NCBI RefSeq assembly: GCF_026552795.1
Contig: NZ_JANFPI010000010.1
Coordinates: 62,001-126,000 of the forward strand
DNA: 64,000 bases
DNA from: Ectorhizobium quercum
Lineage (GTDB): Bacteria > Pseudomonadota > Alphaproteobacteria > Rhizobiales > Rhizobiaceae
Direction of reading: 5' to 3'
Part shown: piece after piece, positions 34,300 through 42,531 of the stretch
How the letters are laid out: the number at the start of each line of letters is the position of its first letter
How positions within the stretch are numbered: the stretch's first letter is position 1
Notes under the pieces: generated by a model
Database searches by the model: none
What the model saw: only the letters and a program-made list of their open reading frames with translations
What the model was told of the DNA's origin: nothing
Made by a program: the position numbers and the translations under genes

Positions 34300-34844
34300 C
34301 CGCGCAGCGGCTCCTGCTTGCCGCGGTCCTGCTTGCGCTGGCCGTTCCCGCTCGGGCGCACCGGCTGGACGAATATCTCCAGGCCGCGACGGTCGCCGTG
34401 GCGCGGGAGCGGGTGGAACTGCATCTGCGTCTGACGCCCGGCGCCGAGGTGGCCGATGCCGTCATCGCACGCATCGACCGCGACAGCGACGGAACCCTGT
34501 CGCAGGCGGAATGGGACGGATATGCCGCCGCCATCCAGACGGACCTGTCGCTGGAAGCCGACGGCAGCACCCTGCCTCTGCGGCTGACCCGCGCCCAATT
34601 CGCCGATATCGGCCAGGTGAAGGAAGGCGAGGCCGCCATCCTGCTGGATTTCGCGGCGGATCTGCCGCCCGCCAGCGGCCCCCGCAGCCTGACCTTCGAA
34701 AACCGGCATCAGGGCGGCATCGCCGTCTACATGGTCAATGCGCTTGCCCCGCGCGATCCCGGCATCCGCATCCTTCGCCAGCATCGCAGCCCGGACCAGT
34801 CTTCCTGGCGGCTGGATTTCGTGACGGAACGCCCGGTGCATTGA
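34296..34844 (+). CDS. Exported EF-hand protein resembling the N-terminal domain of HupE-type proteins
   Basis: A 182-residue exported protein. The signal peptide (LLLAAVLLALAVPARA) is followed directly by HRLDEYLQAATVAV, a start I associate with the periplasmic domain of HupE/UreJ-like proteins. At about residues 64-75 is a canonical EF-hand loop, D-R-D-S-D-G-T-L-S-Q-A-E. The membrane half of HupE proteins is absent, so this is a stand-alone periplasmic module. It is coupled by ATGA overlap to the DUF3500 gene, implying a joint function. Confidence 0.7.
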   Translation: MTAQRLLLAAVLLALAVPARAHRLDEYLQAATVAVARERVELHLRLTPGAEVADAVIARIDRDSDGTLSQAEWDGYAAAIQTDLSLEADGSTLPLRLTRAQFADIGQVKEGEAAILLDFAADLPPASGPRSLTFENRHQGGIAVYMVNALAPRDPGIRILRQHRSPDQSSWRLDFVTERPVH

Positions 34845-34947
34845 AGGCGGCCCCTCGCCGCCGCCGAGCATTCACCCGGAACTCACCCCGGAGCGGACGC
34901 GACGGTTTCCCGGGACTTGAAGGCAGCCGGTTTTCCGGTTATCAAAT

Positions 34948-34971
34948 TTCAATATTCATTGAAGTATTGAA
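34948..34971. promoter_or_regulatory. ArsR-type operator candidate
   Basis: TTCAATA-N10-TATTGAA is a perfect 7-10-7 inverted repeat with an inner TTCA-T-TGAA palindrome on the same centre. It ends 2 bp before the ArsR start codon, leaving no room for a ribosome-binding site after it. Its composition matches ArsR/SmtB operators; autoregulation is inferred. Confidence 0.65.
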
Positions 34972-34973
34972 AC

Positions 34974-35357
34974 ATGATGGACGAAAAATCGGCTCTTGCC
35001 GCCTTCGCGGCGATCTCTCAGGAAACCCGGCTCCGGATCGTCCGGCTGCTCGTGGTTGCCGGGGCGGACGGCATGGCTGCCGGCGTCATTGCCGAGGCGC
35101 TCGGCGGAGCGCCGCCTTCGCGCGTGTCGTTTCACCTCAGCCACCTCGAACATGCCGGCCTGGTCGAAAGCCGCCGCGCGGGGCGGTCGATCATCTACAG
35201 CGCCCTTTTCCCGGCGCTGTCCGACCTCGTCGCCTTCCTGATGCACGACTGCTGTCAGGGCCATTGCGCTTGGTGCGATCAGGCCATCGCCCTGTTCGCC
35301 AGATGCGAGGGGCGTCCGACCGACATTCACACCGCAGCCGGCGGACAGGACCGATGA
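34974..35357 (+). CDS. ArsR-family transcriptional repressor
   Basis: A 127-residue winged-helix repressor. The helix-turn-helix spans ETRLRIVRLLVVAG...AGVIAEALGGAPPSRVSFHLSHLEHAGLVESRRAGRS. Instead of the helix-3 ELCVC site it has a C-terminal Cys/His cluster (HDCCQGHCAWC), a plausible As(III) or metal sensor. It starts right after the inverted repeat and overlaps the transporter gene by 4 bp (ATGA), giving a standard autoregulated ars-type operon. Confidence 0.87.
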   Translation: MMDEKSALAAFAAISQETRLRIVRLLVVAGADGMAAGVIAEALGGAPPSRVSFHLSHLEHAGLVESRRAGRSIIYSALFPALSDLVAFLMHDCCQGHCAWCDQAIALFARCEGRPTDIHTAAGGQDR

Positions 35358-36349
35358 CAAGAGACAATCTGGAACGCAATCAGGTATGGGTCTATCTCGC
35401 CGCCATTCTCCTCGGTCTGGCGACCGGCAGCGCCGTGCCCGGTCTGGCGCCGGTGTTCGAACTGCTGCTCTGGCCGGGGCTGGCGCTGCTGCTCTATGCG
35501 ACCTTCACGCAGGTCCGGCTCGACCAGCTTCCAGCCGCATTCAGGGACGGATCGTTCATCTTCGCCGCCCTGATCGGAAATTTCGTCGTGCTGCCGGTGC
35601 TGGTATGGGGCGTCCTGATGCTTGTCCCGGATGATCCGGCGATCCGGCTGGGGCTGCTGCTGGTCCTGCTCGTGCCTTGCACCGACTGGTTCATCACCTT
35701 CGCCCATCAGGCCGGCGGCGATCTTCGCCGCGCCATCGCCATCACGCCGGCGCTGCTGGTCGTCCAGATGCTGCTCCTGCCGGTCTATCTCTGGCTGTTC
35801 ATGGGCGAGGGCTTCGCCGAGATCGTCTCGGCCGGTCGCATGGTCACGGTGTTCGCCGTGGTCATCGTCCTGCCGCTCGCCCTCGCGTGGCTGACCGAGC
35901 GATGGGCCGGGGAAAGGCCGGCCCGCGCCGCGCTGGTCGAAAGGATCGGCTGGTTTCCGGTTCCGCTTCTGGCGGTCGTGCTGTTCCTGATCGCCGCCTC
36001 GCAGGTCGAGGCGGTGGCGGAGTCGCTGCCGGTGATGGGCAAGATCTTCATCGCCTGCGTCGCCTTCCTGATCGGAGGCGTGATCTGCGGCCTGCTGATC
36101 GGCAAGGCGTTCAAACTGCCGGTTCCGCAGGCGCGAACGCTCGTGTTCACGCTGACGACCCGCAACTCCTTCGTCGTCCTGCCCTTCGCCCTCGCCCTGC
36201 CCGCCACCTGGGAAATGGCGGCCATCGTCATCGTCTTCCAGTCGCTGATCGAACTCTTCGGAATGCTGGCGCTCCTCTGGCTCGTCCCCCGAAAGCTGCT
36301 GCCGGCATCCCGATCGAACGTCAGCGGAACTCCCGGGCTTTCACCCTGA
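35354..36349 (+). CDS. Arsenic-resistance/ACR3-like transporter (bile acid:sodium symporter superfamily)
   Basis: A 331-residue membrane protein with about ten hydrophobic segments. The VPCTDWFITFAHQAGGD segment matches the conserved Pro-Cys-x-Asp-Trp region of the ACR3/COG0798 group, where the Cys is needed for arsenite export. ArsR coupling supports the assignment. The frame is open from 34214, but the real start is 35354, which overlaps the arsR stop. Its last 29 bp overlap the end of the convergent dnaE2. No arsenate reductase gene is adjacent. Confidence 0.8.
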   Translation: MTRDNLERNQVWVYLAAILLGLATGSAVPGLAPVFELLLWPGLALLLYATFTQVRLDQLPAAFRDGSFIFAALIGNFVVLPVLVWGVLMLVPDDPAIRLGLLLVLLVPCTDWFITFAHQAGGDLRRAIAITPALLVVQMLLLPVYLWLFMGEGFAEIVSAGRMVTVFAVVIVLPLALAWLTERWAGERPARAALVERIGWFPVPLLAVVLFLIAASQVEAVAESLPVMGKIFIACVAFLIGGVICGLLIGKAFKLPVPQARTLVFTLTTRNSFVVLPFALALPATWEMAAIVIVFQSLIELFGMLALLWLVPRKLLPASRSNVSGTPGLSP

Positions 36350-39300
36350 TCCTGTCGAGGGGGAGAGGAACCTCCCCGCTCCTTTCCTGCGAACCGGCAA
36401 GGCCGGCCTCGCGCGCACCCACGCTGGCAAGTTCGTGCGTCAGGTCGACAAGCTCGCGGGCCACGATATGAACGACATCGCCTTCCCGCTGGATACGACC
36501 CTTGACGCCGATCATGCCCGCGCCAAGCACGGTGCGGCGATATCGCTCCAGCATTCGCGGCCAGACGACGATATTGGCAATGCCGGTCTCGTCCTCGACG
36601 GTCAGGAAGACGACACCTTTGGCCGAACCGGGACGCTGGCGCACGAGAACGAGACCGGCGGTCTCGACCCACCGCCGGTCGCGCGCGGCAACGGCCTCGG
36701 CACAGGTCACGATGCGCCGGCGGGCAAGATCCGCCCGCAGGAAGGAAAGGGGATGCTGGCGCAGCGTCAGCCCGACATGGCCGTAATCCTCGACCACCTC
36801 GCCTCCGGCCGGCATCGACCGGAGAGCGACGGCAGGCTCGGCCTGCTCGGCAATCGGCCCGGTCTCCCGCGCCGCCGCGGCGGCGAAGAGCGGCAGGGGT
36901 TCGTCGCGCAGCGCCTTGATCGCCCAGAGGGCCTCGCGCCGCGCCAGACGGAGCGAAGGAAAGAAGGCATCCGCCCTGGCCAGCGCGACCAGCGCCCCGA
37001 CCGGGAGAGCCGCCCGCTGCCAGAGATCGTCGACGCACGCATAAGGATGATCGGCCCGGGCCGCGACCAGCCGGGCCGCATCGCCGTTCGCCAGTCCCCT
37101 GACCATGCGCAGCCCGAGCCGCACGGCATGGCGGCCATCCTTGCCGTCGCAGGGCTCCAGCGTGCAATCCCACCGGGAGGCATTGACGCAGACGGGCCGG
37201 ACCTCGACGCCATGCTGCTGCGCATCGCGGACGATTTGCGCCGGCGCATAGAAGCCCATCGGCTGGCTGTTGAGCAATGCGGCGCAGAAGACGTCCGGAT
37301 GCCAGCATTTCACCCAGGAGGAAGCATAGGCGACCAGGGCGAAGCTGGCGGCATGGCTTTCCGGGAAGCCGTAGCTTCCAAACCCCTCCAATTGCTTGAA
37401 TATCTTCTCGGCGAACTCCGCTTCGTAGCCATTGCCGACCATTCCGTCGATCAGCTTCCGGCCGAACGACGAGATGGTGCCGGTATGCTTGAACGTCGCC
37501 ATCGCCCGGCGAAGCTGGTCGGCCTCGCCGGGAGTGAAGCCGGCACAGGTGATCGCGACCTTCATCGCCTGTTCCTGAAACAGCGGCACGCCGAGCGTCT
37601 TTCGAAGGATCGCTGCAAGCTCCGGCGTCGGATAATCGACCTTCTCCTTGCCTTCGCGCCGGCGGAGATAGGGATGCACCATGTCGCCCTGAATAGGCCC
37701 AGGCCGGACGATGGCAACCTGAATGACCAGATCGTATAAGGTCTCCGGCTTCAGTCGCGGCAACATGCTCATCTGCGCGCGGCTCTCGATCTGGAAAGTG
37801 CCGAGCGTATCGGCCCGCTTTATCATCGCATAGGTGGATGGATCGTCCGGCGGGATGCCGAAAAGGTCCAGATCCTCCCCCTTGTGCTCCGACAGCAGAT
37901 CGAAGGCGCGCCGCATGCAGGTCAGCATGCCGAGCGCCAGGACGTCGACCTTCATGAATTTCAGGATGTCGATGTCGTCCTTGTCCCACTCGATGACCTG
38001 ACGGTCGGCCATCGCCGCAGGCTCGATCGGCACCAGTTCATCCAGGCGGTCCCGGGTCAGCACGAAGCCGCCCGGATGCTGGCTCAAATGCCTCGGCGTG
38101 CCGACGAGTTGGCCGGCAAGCTCCAGCGTCAGCCGCAGGCGGCGGTCGTCCATGTTGAGGCCAAGGCCCTCGGTATGCCGCGCCTCCACGCTTTCGGACC
38201 AGCCCCAGACCTGCGAGGACAGCGATCTGGTCAGGTCCTCGGGCAGGCCCATTGCCTTGCCGACGTCGCGTAGCGCCCCCCGGGCGCGATAGCGGATCAC
38301 CGTGGAGCAGAGCGCTGCGCGGTCGCGGCCATAGGTGTCGTAGACCCACTGGATCACCTCCTCGCGCCGCTCGTGCTCGAAATCCACGTCGATGTCCGGC
38401 GGCTCGCGCCGCTCCTCGGAGACGAAGCGCTCGAACAGCAAGTCGTTGTGTTCGGGATCGATGGCGGTGATCCCGAGCATATAGCAGACGGCCGAATTGG
38501 CGGACGATCCCCGGCCCTGGCAAAGAATCCGTTCCGACCGGGCAAAGGCGACGATCGCGTTCACCGTGAGGAAGTAGGGCGCGTAGTCGAGCTTCTCGAT
38601 CAGCCGCAGCTCATGTTCGAGATTGGTGCGCACCTTATCCGGCAGACCGTGCGGGTAACGTTTCGCCGCCCCCTCCCAGGTCAGCTTTTCCAGCGTTTGT
38701 TGCGGGGTCAGGTCGGGATAGAGCCGTTCCTCCGGATACTGGTAGGCCAGATCGTCGAGACTGAAAGTGCAGCGGTCCATGATCTCGACGGTGCGGGCCA
38801 GCGCTTCCGGGTAGCGAAGGAAGAGCCGGTGCATTTCTTCAGGCGGCTTCAGATAGCGGTCGGCGAAGCGTTCGCGGCGATGGCCAAGCGCGTCGATGGT
38901 AACATTGTGGCGAATGGCGGTGACGACATCCTGAAGGATGCGCCGCTCCGGCGCATGAAACAGAACGTCGTTGGTGACGATGGCGGGAACCTGCGCCGCC
39001 GCCGCCATGCCCGCCAGTTCATGCAGGCGAAGCTGGTCGTTCGGACGGCGGCGGAGCGTCAGCGCCATGTAGGCGCGGTCGCCGAAACACGCGCGCAGCC
39101 GCCGGAGACGAAGCGCGCAGATGTCGTCGGCCACGTCCGGCACGAGGACGGCGATCAGTCCCTCACCATAGGCCATGAGATCCGGCCATTCGAGATGGCA
39201 CTTCGCCTTGCCGCCCCGCCGCTTGCCGAGCGAAAGAAGACGGCAGAGCCGGCCATAGGCGGGCCGGTCGGCCGGATAGACGAGAACGGATGCGCCGTCG

Positions 39301-39518
39301 GCGAGATCGAGCCGGCAGCCGACGATCAGCCGGACGCCGGTCTCCTTTGCCGCCTGATGCGCCCGCACGATGCCCGCCAGGGAATTCCTGTCGACGACGG
39401 CCAGCGCCTCGATGCCCAGTTCTTTCGCCTTCTCGAACAGTTCCTCGCAGGACGACGCGCCGCGCAGGAAGGAAAAATGGCTCGTCACCTGCAATTCGGC
39501 ATACCGTGGATCGCTCAT
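36321..39518 (-). CDS. dnaE2: Error-prone DNA polymerase III alpha subunit DnaE2
   Basis: A 1065-residue C-family polymerase used for damage-induced mutagenic translesion synthesis. It has an N-terminal PHP domain (VTSHFSFLRGASSCEELFEKA), polymerase catalytic acids in PPDIDVDFEHERREEVIQW and KVDVLALGMLTCM, an HhH region and an OB-fold near the C-terminus (RIQREGDVVHIVARELVDLT). Its length is normal for DnaE2. It overlaps imuB by 4 bp and sits last in the SOS cassette imuA-imuB-dnaE2. It shares 29 bp with the convergent ACR3-like gene. Confidence 0.95.
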   Translation of the reverse strand: MSDPRYAELQVTSHFSFLRGASSCEELFEKAKELGIEALAVVDRNSLAGIVRAHQAAKETGVRLIVGCRLDLADGASVLVYPADRPAYGRLCRLLSLGKRRGGKAKCHLEWPDLMAYGEGLIAVLVPDVADDICALRLRRLRACFGDRAYMALTLRRRPNDQLRLHELAGMAAAAQVPAIVTNDVLFHAPERRILQDVVTAIRHNVTIDALGHRRERFADRYLKPPEEMHRLFLRYPEALARTVEIMDRCTFSLDDLAYQYPEERLYPDLTPQQTLEKLTWEGAAKRYPHGLPDKVRTNLEHELRLIEKLDYAPYFLTVNAIVAFARSERILCQGRGSSANSAVCYMLGITAIDPEHNDLLFERFVSEERREPPDIDVDFEHERREEVIQWVYDTYGRDRAALCSTVIRYRARGALRDVGKAMGLPEDLTRSLSSQVWGWSESVEARHTEGLGLNMDDRRLRLTLELAGQLVGTPRHLSQHPGGFVLTRDRLDELVPIEPAAMADRQVIEWDKDDIDILKFMKVDVLALGMLTCMRRAFDLLSEHKGEDLDLFGIPPDDPSTYAMIKRADTLGTFQIESRAQMSMLPRLKPETLYDLVIQVAIVRPGPIQGDMVHPYLRRREGKEKVDYPTPELAAILRKTLGVPLFQEQAMKVAITCAGFTPGEADQLRRAMATFKHTGTISSFGRKLIDGMVGNGYEAEFAEKIFKQLEGFGSYGFPESHAASFALVAYASSWVKCWHPDVFCAALLNSQPMGFYAPAQIVRDAQQHGVEVRPVCVNASRWDCTLEPCDGKDGRHAVRLGLRMVRGLANGDAARLVAARADHPYACVDDLWQRAALPVGALVALARADAFFPSLRLARREALWAIKALRDEPLPLFAAAAARETGPIAEQAEPAVALRSMPAGGEVVEDYGHVGLTLRQHPLSFLRADLARRRIVTCAEAVAARDRRWVETAGLVLVRQRPGSAKGVVFLTVEDETGIANIVVWPRMLERYRRTVLGAGMIGVKGRIQREGDVVHIVARELVDLTHELASVGAREAGLAGSQERSGEVPLPLDRIRVKAREFR

Positions 39519-41038
39519 CCGAAGACCCCGTGCAGGAACCAGTCATGCGAACCGGTTGCCGTATCCTCGCCGTCGCCGGCGCGGAAGATCCAGTAGCGCT
39601 CGCCGGTTTCGTCCTCGACCCGGAAATAGTCGCGAACGGCGTTCCTTTCCCCATCGCGTTTCCACCATTCGCCGAAGATGCGTTCGGGACCATCGGCATG
39701 GCGCACGCGCCGGCGCACCCCGCGCCAGACGAAAAACACCGGCGGATGGTCGGGCAGAAGCGCCATCGTCTCGATGGGTTCGGGTCTGGGCAGAAGCCGC
39801 GGCGGCCGCGGCCATGCGCCGCTCCAGCCTGACCCCGTTTGCGGCGACAGGGCCGGAACGCGGACGGCGGAGCGCTCCGGCACATCGCTGGCGACCGGCG
39901 CGTAACGATAAATGCGGCACTCTCCGACGCGGTTGGCCAGCACATCGACCAGATCGGAAACATCCGGCTCCGCCTCCTCGATCAGCGAGGAGATCGTCTG
40001 CCGGTGTTCCAAGGCTTCCGTGGCCGACGCCACGAGGGTCATGGTCTCGATCCCGAAACCGGGATCCACCTTTTCGATCCGGTCGCAGAGAAGCCGGTTC
40101 AGCCGCCGCGCGTCGCGAACCGGTTGCGCCAGGCCGACACGCATGGCCTGCATGGAAGCGTCAACCCGCGTGAACAGGAGGTCGAGCCGCCGCGCGCCGA
40201 GGCCCCTGGTTTCCAGATCGGCACAAAGCGCGGCGACGAGCCTGCCGATAAAGCGGCCGATGGTCTCCGGCGCCCCGATCGGCTCCCCGAACACGCGCCG
40301 CGCCTGCGGCAGCTCCGGGGAGCGGACAGGTTCGATCGGTTCCGCCGACTGGCCGAGCGCCTCATCGATCCGGCGGCCGATATCCGGGCCGAAACGAAGC
40401 GTGAGCGGCGCGCGGGGCTGGTCGAGCAGGTCGCCGATCCGCTCGAAGCCGAGCGTCCGCAAACCCGCGACCGTCCGCGCATCGAGGCGCAGCGCGGCAA
40501 GCGGCAAACGCCGGAGCAGGGGCACGGTCTGGCCACTGGGGACGACCACCGTGGCCTTGTCGATGAACCGGGCGAAGGCATGGGCCGCACCGCGCGTATC
40601 GGCAATCGCCGCCCTCGCCTCGATGCCGGCCGCGGCGAACCGCTGGACCATCGCGGTGAGCATGACGGCCTCTCCGCCATGCAGATGGTCGGCGCCCGTC
40701 GTGTCGATCACCAGACCGTCCGGCGGATCGGCCATGACGATGGGAGAGAAACGCAGCGCCCACAGCGCCAGCCGTTCCAGCGCCGCCTCATCGCCCCGTT
40801 TATCCGCGTCCATGACGACAAGGCCGGGAACCAGCGCCTGCGCCTTGGCGAGCGCCATGCCGACCGACAGGCCGAGGGCCTGCGCTTGGGCGTCGATGGC
40901 CGTCACGGCACGGCGGCGGCCATCGCGACCGATGAGCACCAGCGGTTTATCGGCCGGCAGCATGGCGTCGCCCGATTGCCGTCGCAGGCGGTCGGTCGGC
41001 CATCGGGGCAGGTAAAGCGATACGACCCTCATCATCAC
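39515..41038 (-). CDS. imuB: ImuB, catalytically inactive Y-family polymerase homologue
   Basis: A 507-residue Y-family polymerase-like protein. The N-terminal MRVVSLYLPRWPTDRL replaces the DxD metal site of active Y polymerases, and the second catalytic site reads VIDTTGADHLHG instead of SIDEAF, so it should be inactive as a polymerase. In known mutasomes ImuB is the hub that recruits DnaE2 and ImuA to the beta clamp. It overlaps dnaE2 by 4 bp and imuA by 92 bp. Confidence 0.93.
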   Translation of the reverse strand: MMMRVVSLYLPRWPTDRLRRQSGDAMLPADKPLVLIGRDGRRRAVTAIDAQAQALGLSVGMALAKAQALVPGLVVMDADKRGDEAALERLALWALRFSPIVMADPPDGLVIDTTGADHLHGGEAVMLTAMVQRFAAAGIEARAAIADTRGAAHAFARFIDKATVVVPSGQTVPLLRRLPLAALRLDARTVAGLRTLGFERIGDLLDQPRAPLTLRFGPDIGRRIDEALGQSAEPIEPVRSPELPQARRVFGEPIGAPETIGRFIGRLVAALCADLETRGLGARRLDLLFTRVDASMQAMRVGLAQPVRDARRLNRLLCDRIEKVDPGFGIETMTLVASATEALEHRQTISSLIEEAEPDVSDLVDVLANRVGECRIYRYAPVASDVPERSAVRVPALSPQTGSGWSGAWPRPPRLLPRPEPIETMALLPDHPPVFFVWRGVRRRVRHADGPERIFGEWWKRDGERNAVRDYFRVEDETGERYWIFRAGDGEDTATGSHDWFLHGVFG

Positions 41039-41711
41039 ATGCCTCCACTTCCAGATCGAAACTTTCCCCTGCCCGCGCCCGCACCAGTTCCAGCAGCCAG
41101 CGTGCCCGCCCGATGCCCGGCACGGGAAGCGGCGACGAGGGCAGCACCGAGATGCGCCAGCGCGTCGAGCTGGCCGTCGGCTGGCCGAAGGCCGCCGCCT
41201 CGCTCCGGCATCGCCATCGGCGGATGACGATGCCGACCGCGCCGGATCGTTCGGCGGCGAGTTGCAGCCGGCGCGAGGCCGTCATCGACAGGCGCGCGAC
41301 CTCGGCGACAGCCGCGCCGATGCCGCCGTGACGCAAGCCTTCCTCGAAACAGGCAAGAAGCATCTTTTCGTCGCCGGCTTCCACATGGATGACCCGGCCG
41401 GCATCGAGACCGGCCTGGGCCAGCGCCGGGGCGAAAAGATCCGGCCGGGTCACGCACCACAGCACCTTGCCGCGGGTGCGGGCAGCAATGCCGGCTGCGA
41501 AGACCGCAGCCGCCGCCCCGTCGACGGCCGCATTGCCGCCGCCGGCCACCTCGTGCAGCGCGCCGAGCGCCAGCCCTCCCCCCGGAAGCTTTCTGTCGAT
41601 CTCGGGAATACCGAAGGGCAGGACCTGGCGGGCGCGCACCGGTCCGTTTTCGAGGCGCCCGATGCGCTCCCGAAGCGCGGCGATGACGGGCATGGCGGCA
41701 GTCTCGGACAT
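40947..41711 (-). CDS. imuA: ImuA, RecA-like mutasome component
   Basis: A 254-residue SulA/RecA-like protein. It begins MSETAAMPVIAALRERIGRLE and has LPFGIPEIDRKLPGGGLALGALHEVAG, the ImuA signature in place of a full Walker A. It is the first gene of the SOS-induced imuA-imuB-dnaE2 operon, 50 bp downstream of a LexA box. The long overlap with imuB (92 bp) is unusual but both frames show family similarity. Confidence 0.9.
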   Translation of the reverse strand: MSETAAMPVIAALRERIGRLENGPVRARQVLPFGIPEIDRKLPGGGLALGALHEVAGGGNAAVDGAAAAVFAAGIAARTRGKVLWCVTRPDLFAPALAQAGLDAGRVIHVEAGDEKMLLACFEEGLRHGGIGAAVAEVARLSMTASRRLQLAAERSGAVGIVIRRWRCRSEAAAFGQPTASSTRWRISVLPSSPLPVPGIGRARWLLELVRARAGESFDLEVEACDDEGRIALPAPMADRPPATAIGRRHAAGR

Positions 41712-42022
41712 TCGGAAAACGGTTCCCTTTCGGGGTTTGCGGTGGGATTTACACTTTTATGTTCCCTTTTTGTTCCTATCACACCAAAGAGTCAATCGGG
41801 GTGCCACGCCGGGAAGGCCGGCGAGCAGCGGAACGGGCCAAGGCATTGAGACGATTCCAATAATCCGATCAACGGGATGCGGCAGCGTCAAAAAGCGGGG
41901 ATTTTTTCTTGGCGCGCACAGGAAACGGGTGGCCGCAGCCGGTCTGGAACAGCGTAACGATCATCCGCCCCAAGCGTTTGTGATGGCGCGGTGCCCGAAG
42001 GACAAACCCCAGCCCCCTCCCG
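41712..42022. other. 311-bp intergenic region upstream of imuA
   Basis: It holds the imuA promoter and the LexA box. Apart from T-rich stretches near 41752-41775 and 41899-41910, nothing else is recognised. The right end lies behind the stop of the hxlR-type gene, with GC-rich self-complementary sequence but no clear terminator. Confidence 0.55.
41761..41775. promoter_or_regulatory. LexA (SOS) box
   Basis: GTTC-N7-GTTC (41761-41764 and 41772-41775), the alphaproteobacterial LexA consensus, lies 50 bp upstream of imuA. Confidence 0.88.
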
Positions 42023-42427
42023 TCAGGCGCCCGCCTGCCCGGCCGCCCCGGCAGGTTCCGGCACACGCGGATCGAAGCCCTCCGGTTTCCCGTACAATCC
42101 GATGTTGGTGTCGCCCCAGGTTTTCAGGGCCAGAAGGATCGGCTCCATGCTGCGCCCGAGCGGCGAAAGGCTGTATTCCACCTTCGGCGGCACCTGCGCA
42201 TAAACCTTGCGCTCGATCAGCCCATCCGCCTCCAGCTCGCGCAACTGGTTGGTGAGCATGCGTGGCGTGACATTGGCGATATGGCGGCGAATTTCGTTGA
42301 ACCGCAGCGTGCCGGACAGGAGATGGAACAGGATCACCGATTTCCATTTTCCGTCGATGAGACCGATCGCCGCCTCCACCGAACATCCGGGGCTACAGTC
42401 GAAACGGGAGTGACGAGCCTTCGCCAT
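42023..42427 (-). CDS. HxlR-family transcriptional regulator
   Basis: A 134-residue winged-helix regulator. The HxlR pattern is clear: CSPGCSVEAAIGLIDGKWKSVILFHLLSGTLRFNEIRRHIANVTPRMLTNQLRELEADGLIER. The two early cysteines could sense redox or electrophiles as in related regulators. The start at 42427 has AAAAAGGA upstream; a longer frame (to 42565) is not supported. It is divergent from the quinone-oxidoreductase-like gene with a palindromic operator in between, the usual layout for HxlR control of a detoxifying oxidoreductase. Confidence 0.88.
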   Translation of the reverse strand: MAKARHSRFDCSPGCSVEAAIGLIDGKWKSVILFHLLSGTLRFNEIRRHIANVTPRMLTNQLRELEADGLIERKVYAQVPPKVEYSLSPLGRSMEPILLALKTWGDTNIGLYGKPEGFDPRVPEPAGAAGQAGA

Positions 42428-42430
42428 GAC

Positions 42431-42448
42431 AGTATCCTTTTTGATACT
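42431..42448. promoter_or_regulatory. Operator candidate between hxlR-type gene and oxidoreductase gene
   Basis: AGTATC-N6-GATACT is a perfect 6-6-6 inverted repeat 4-21 bp upstream of the HxlR start and about 85 bp from the divergent oxidoreductase start. Such a site would allow autoregulation and control of the divergent gene. Confidence 0.6.
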
Positions 42449-42531
42449 ATATGCTTTCATTGTACGTATTGCACTTTTGGAAGCATAAGACGATCCTTCA
42501 CCCATATCAACGTAGAACAGGGAGCGAAGAC

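Noticed and set aside
34214..36349. Apparent 711-codon fusion of an unknown N-terminal part to the ACR3-like transporter
   Set aside because: The first 380 codons are frame-shifted shadow of the EF-hand and arsR genes. The transporter's own start at 35354 overlaps the arsR stop in the usual ATGA manner.
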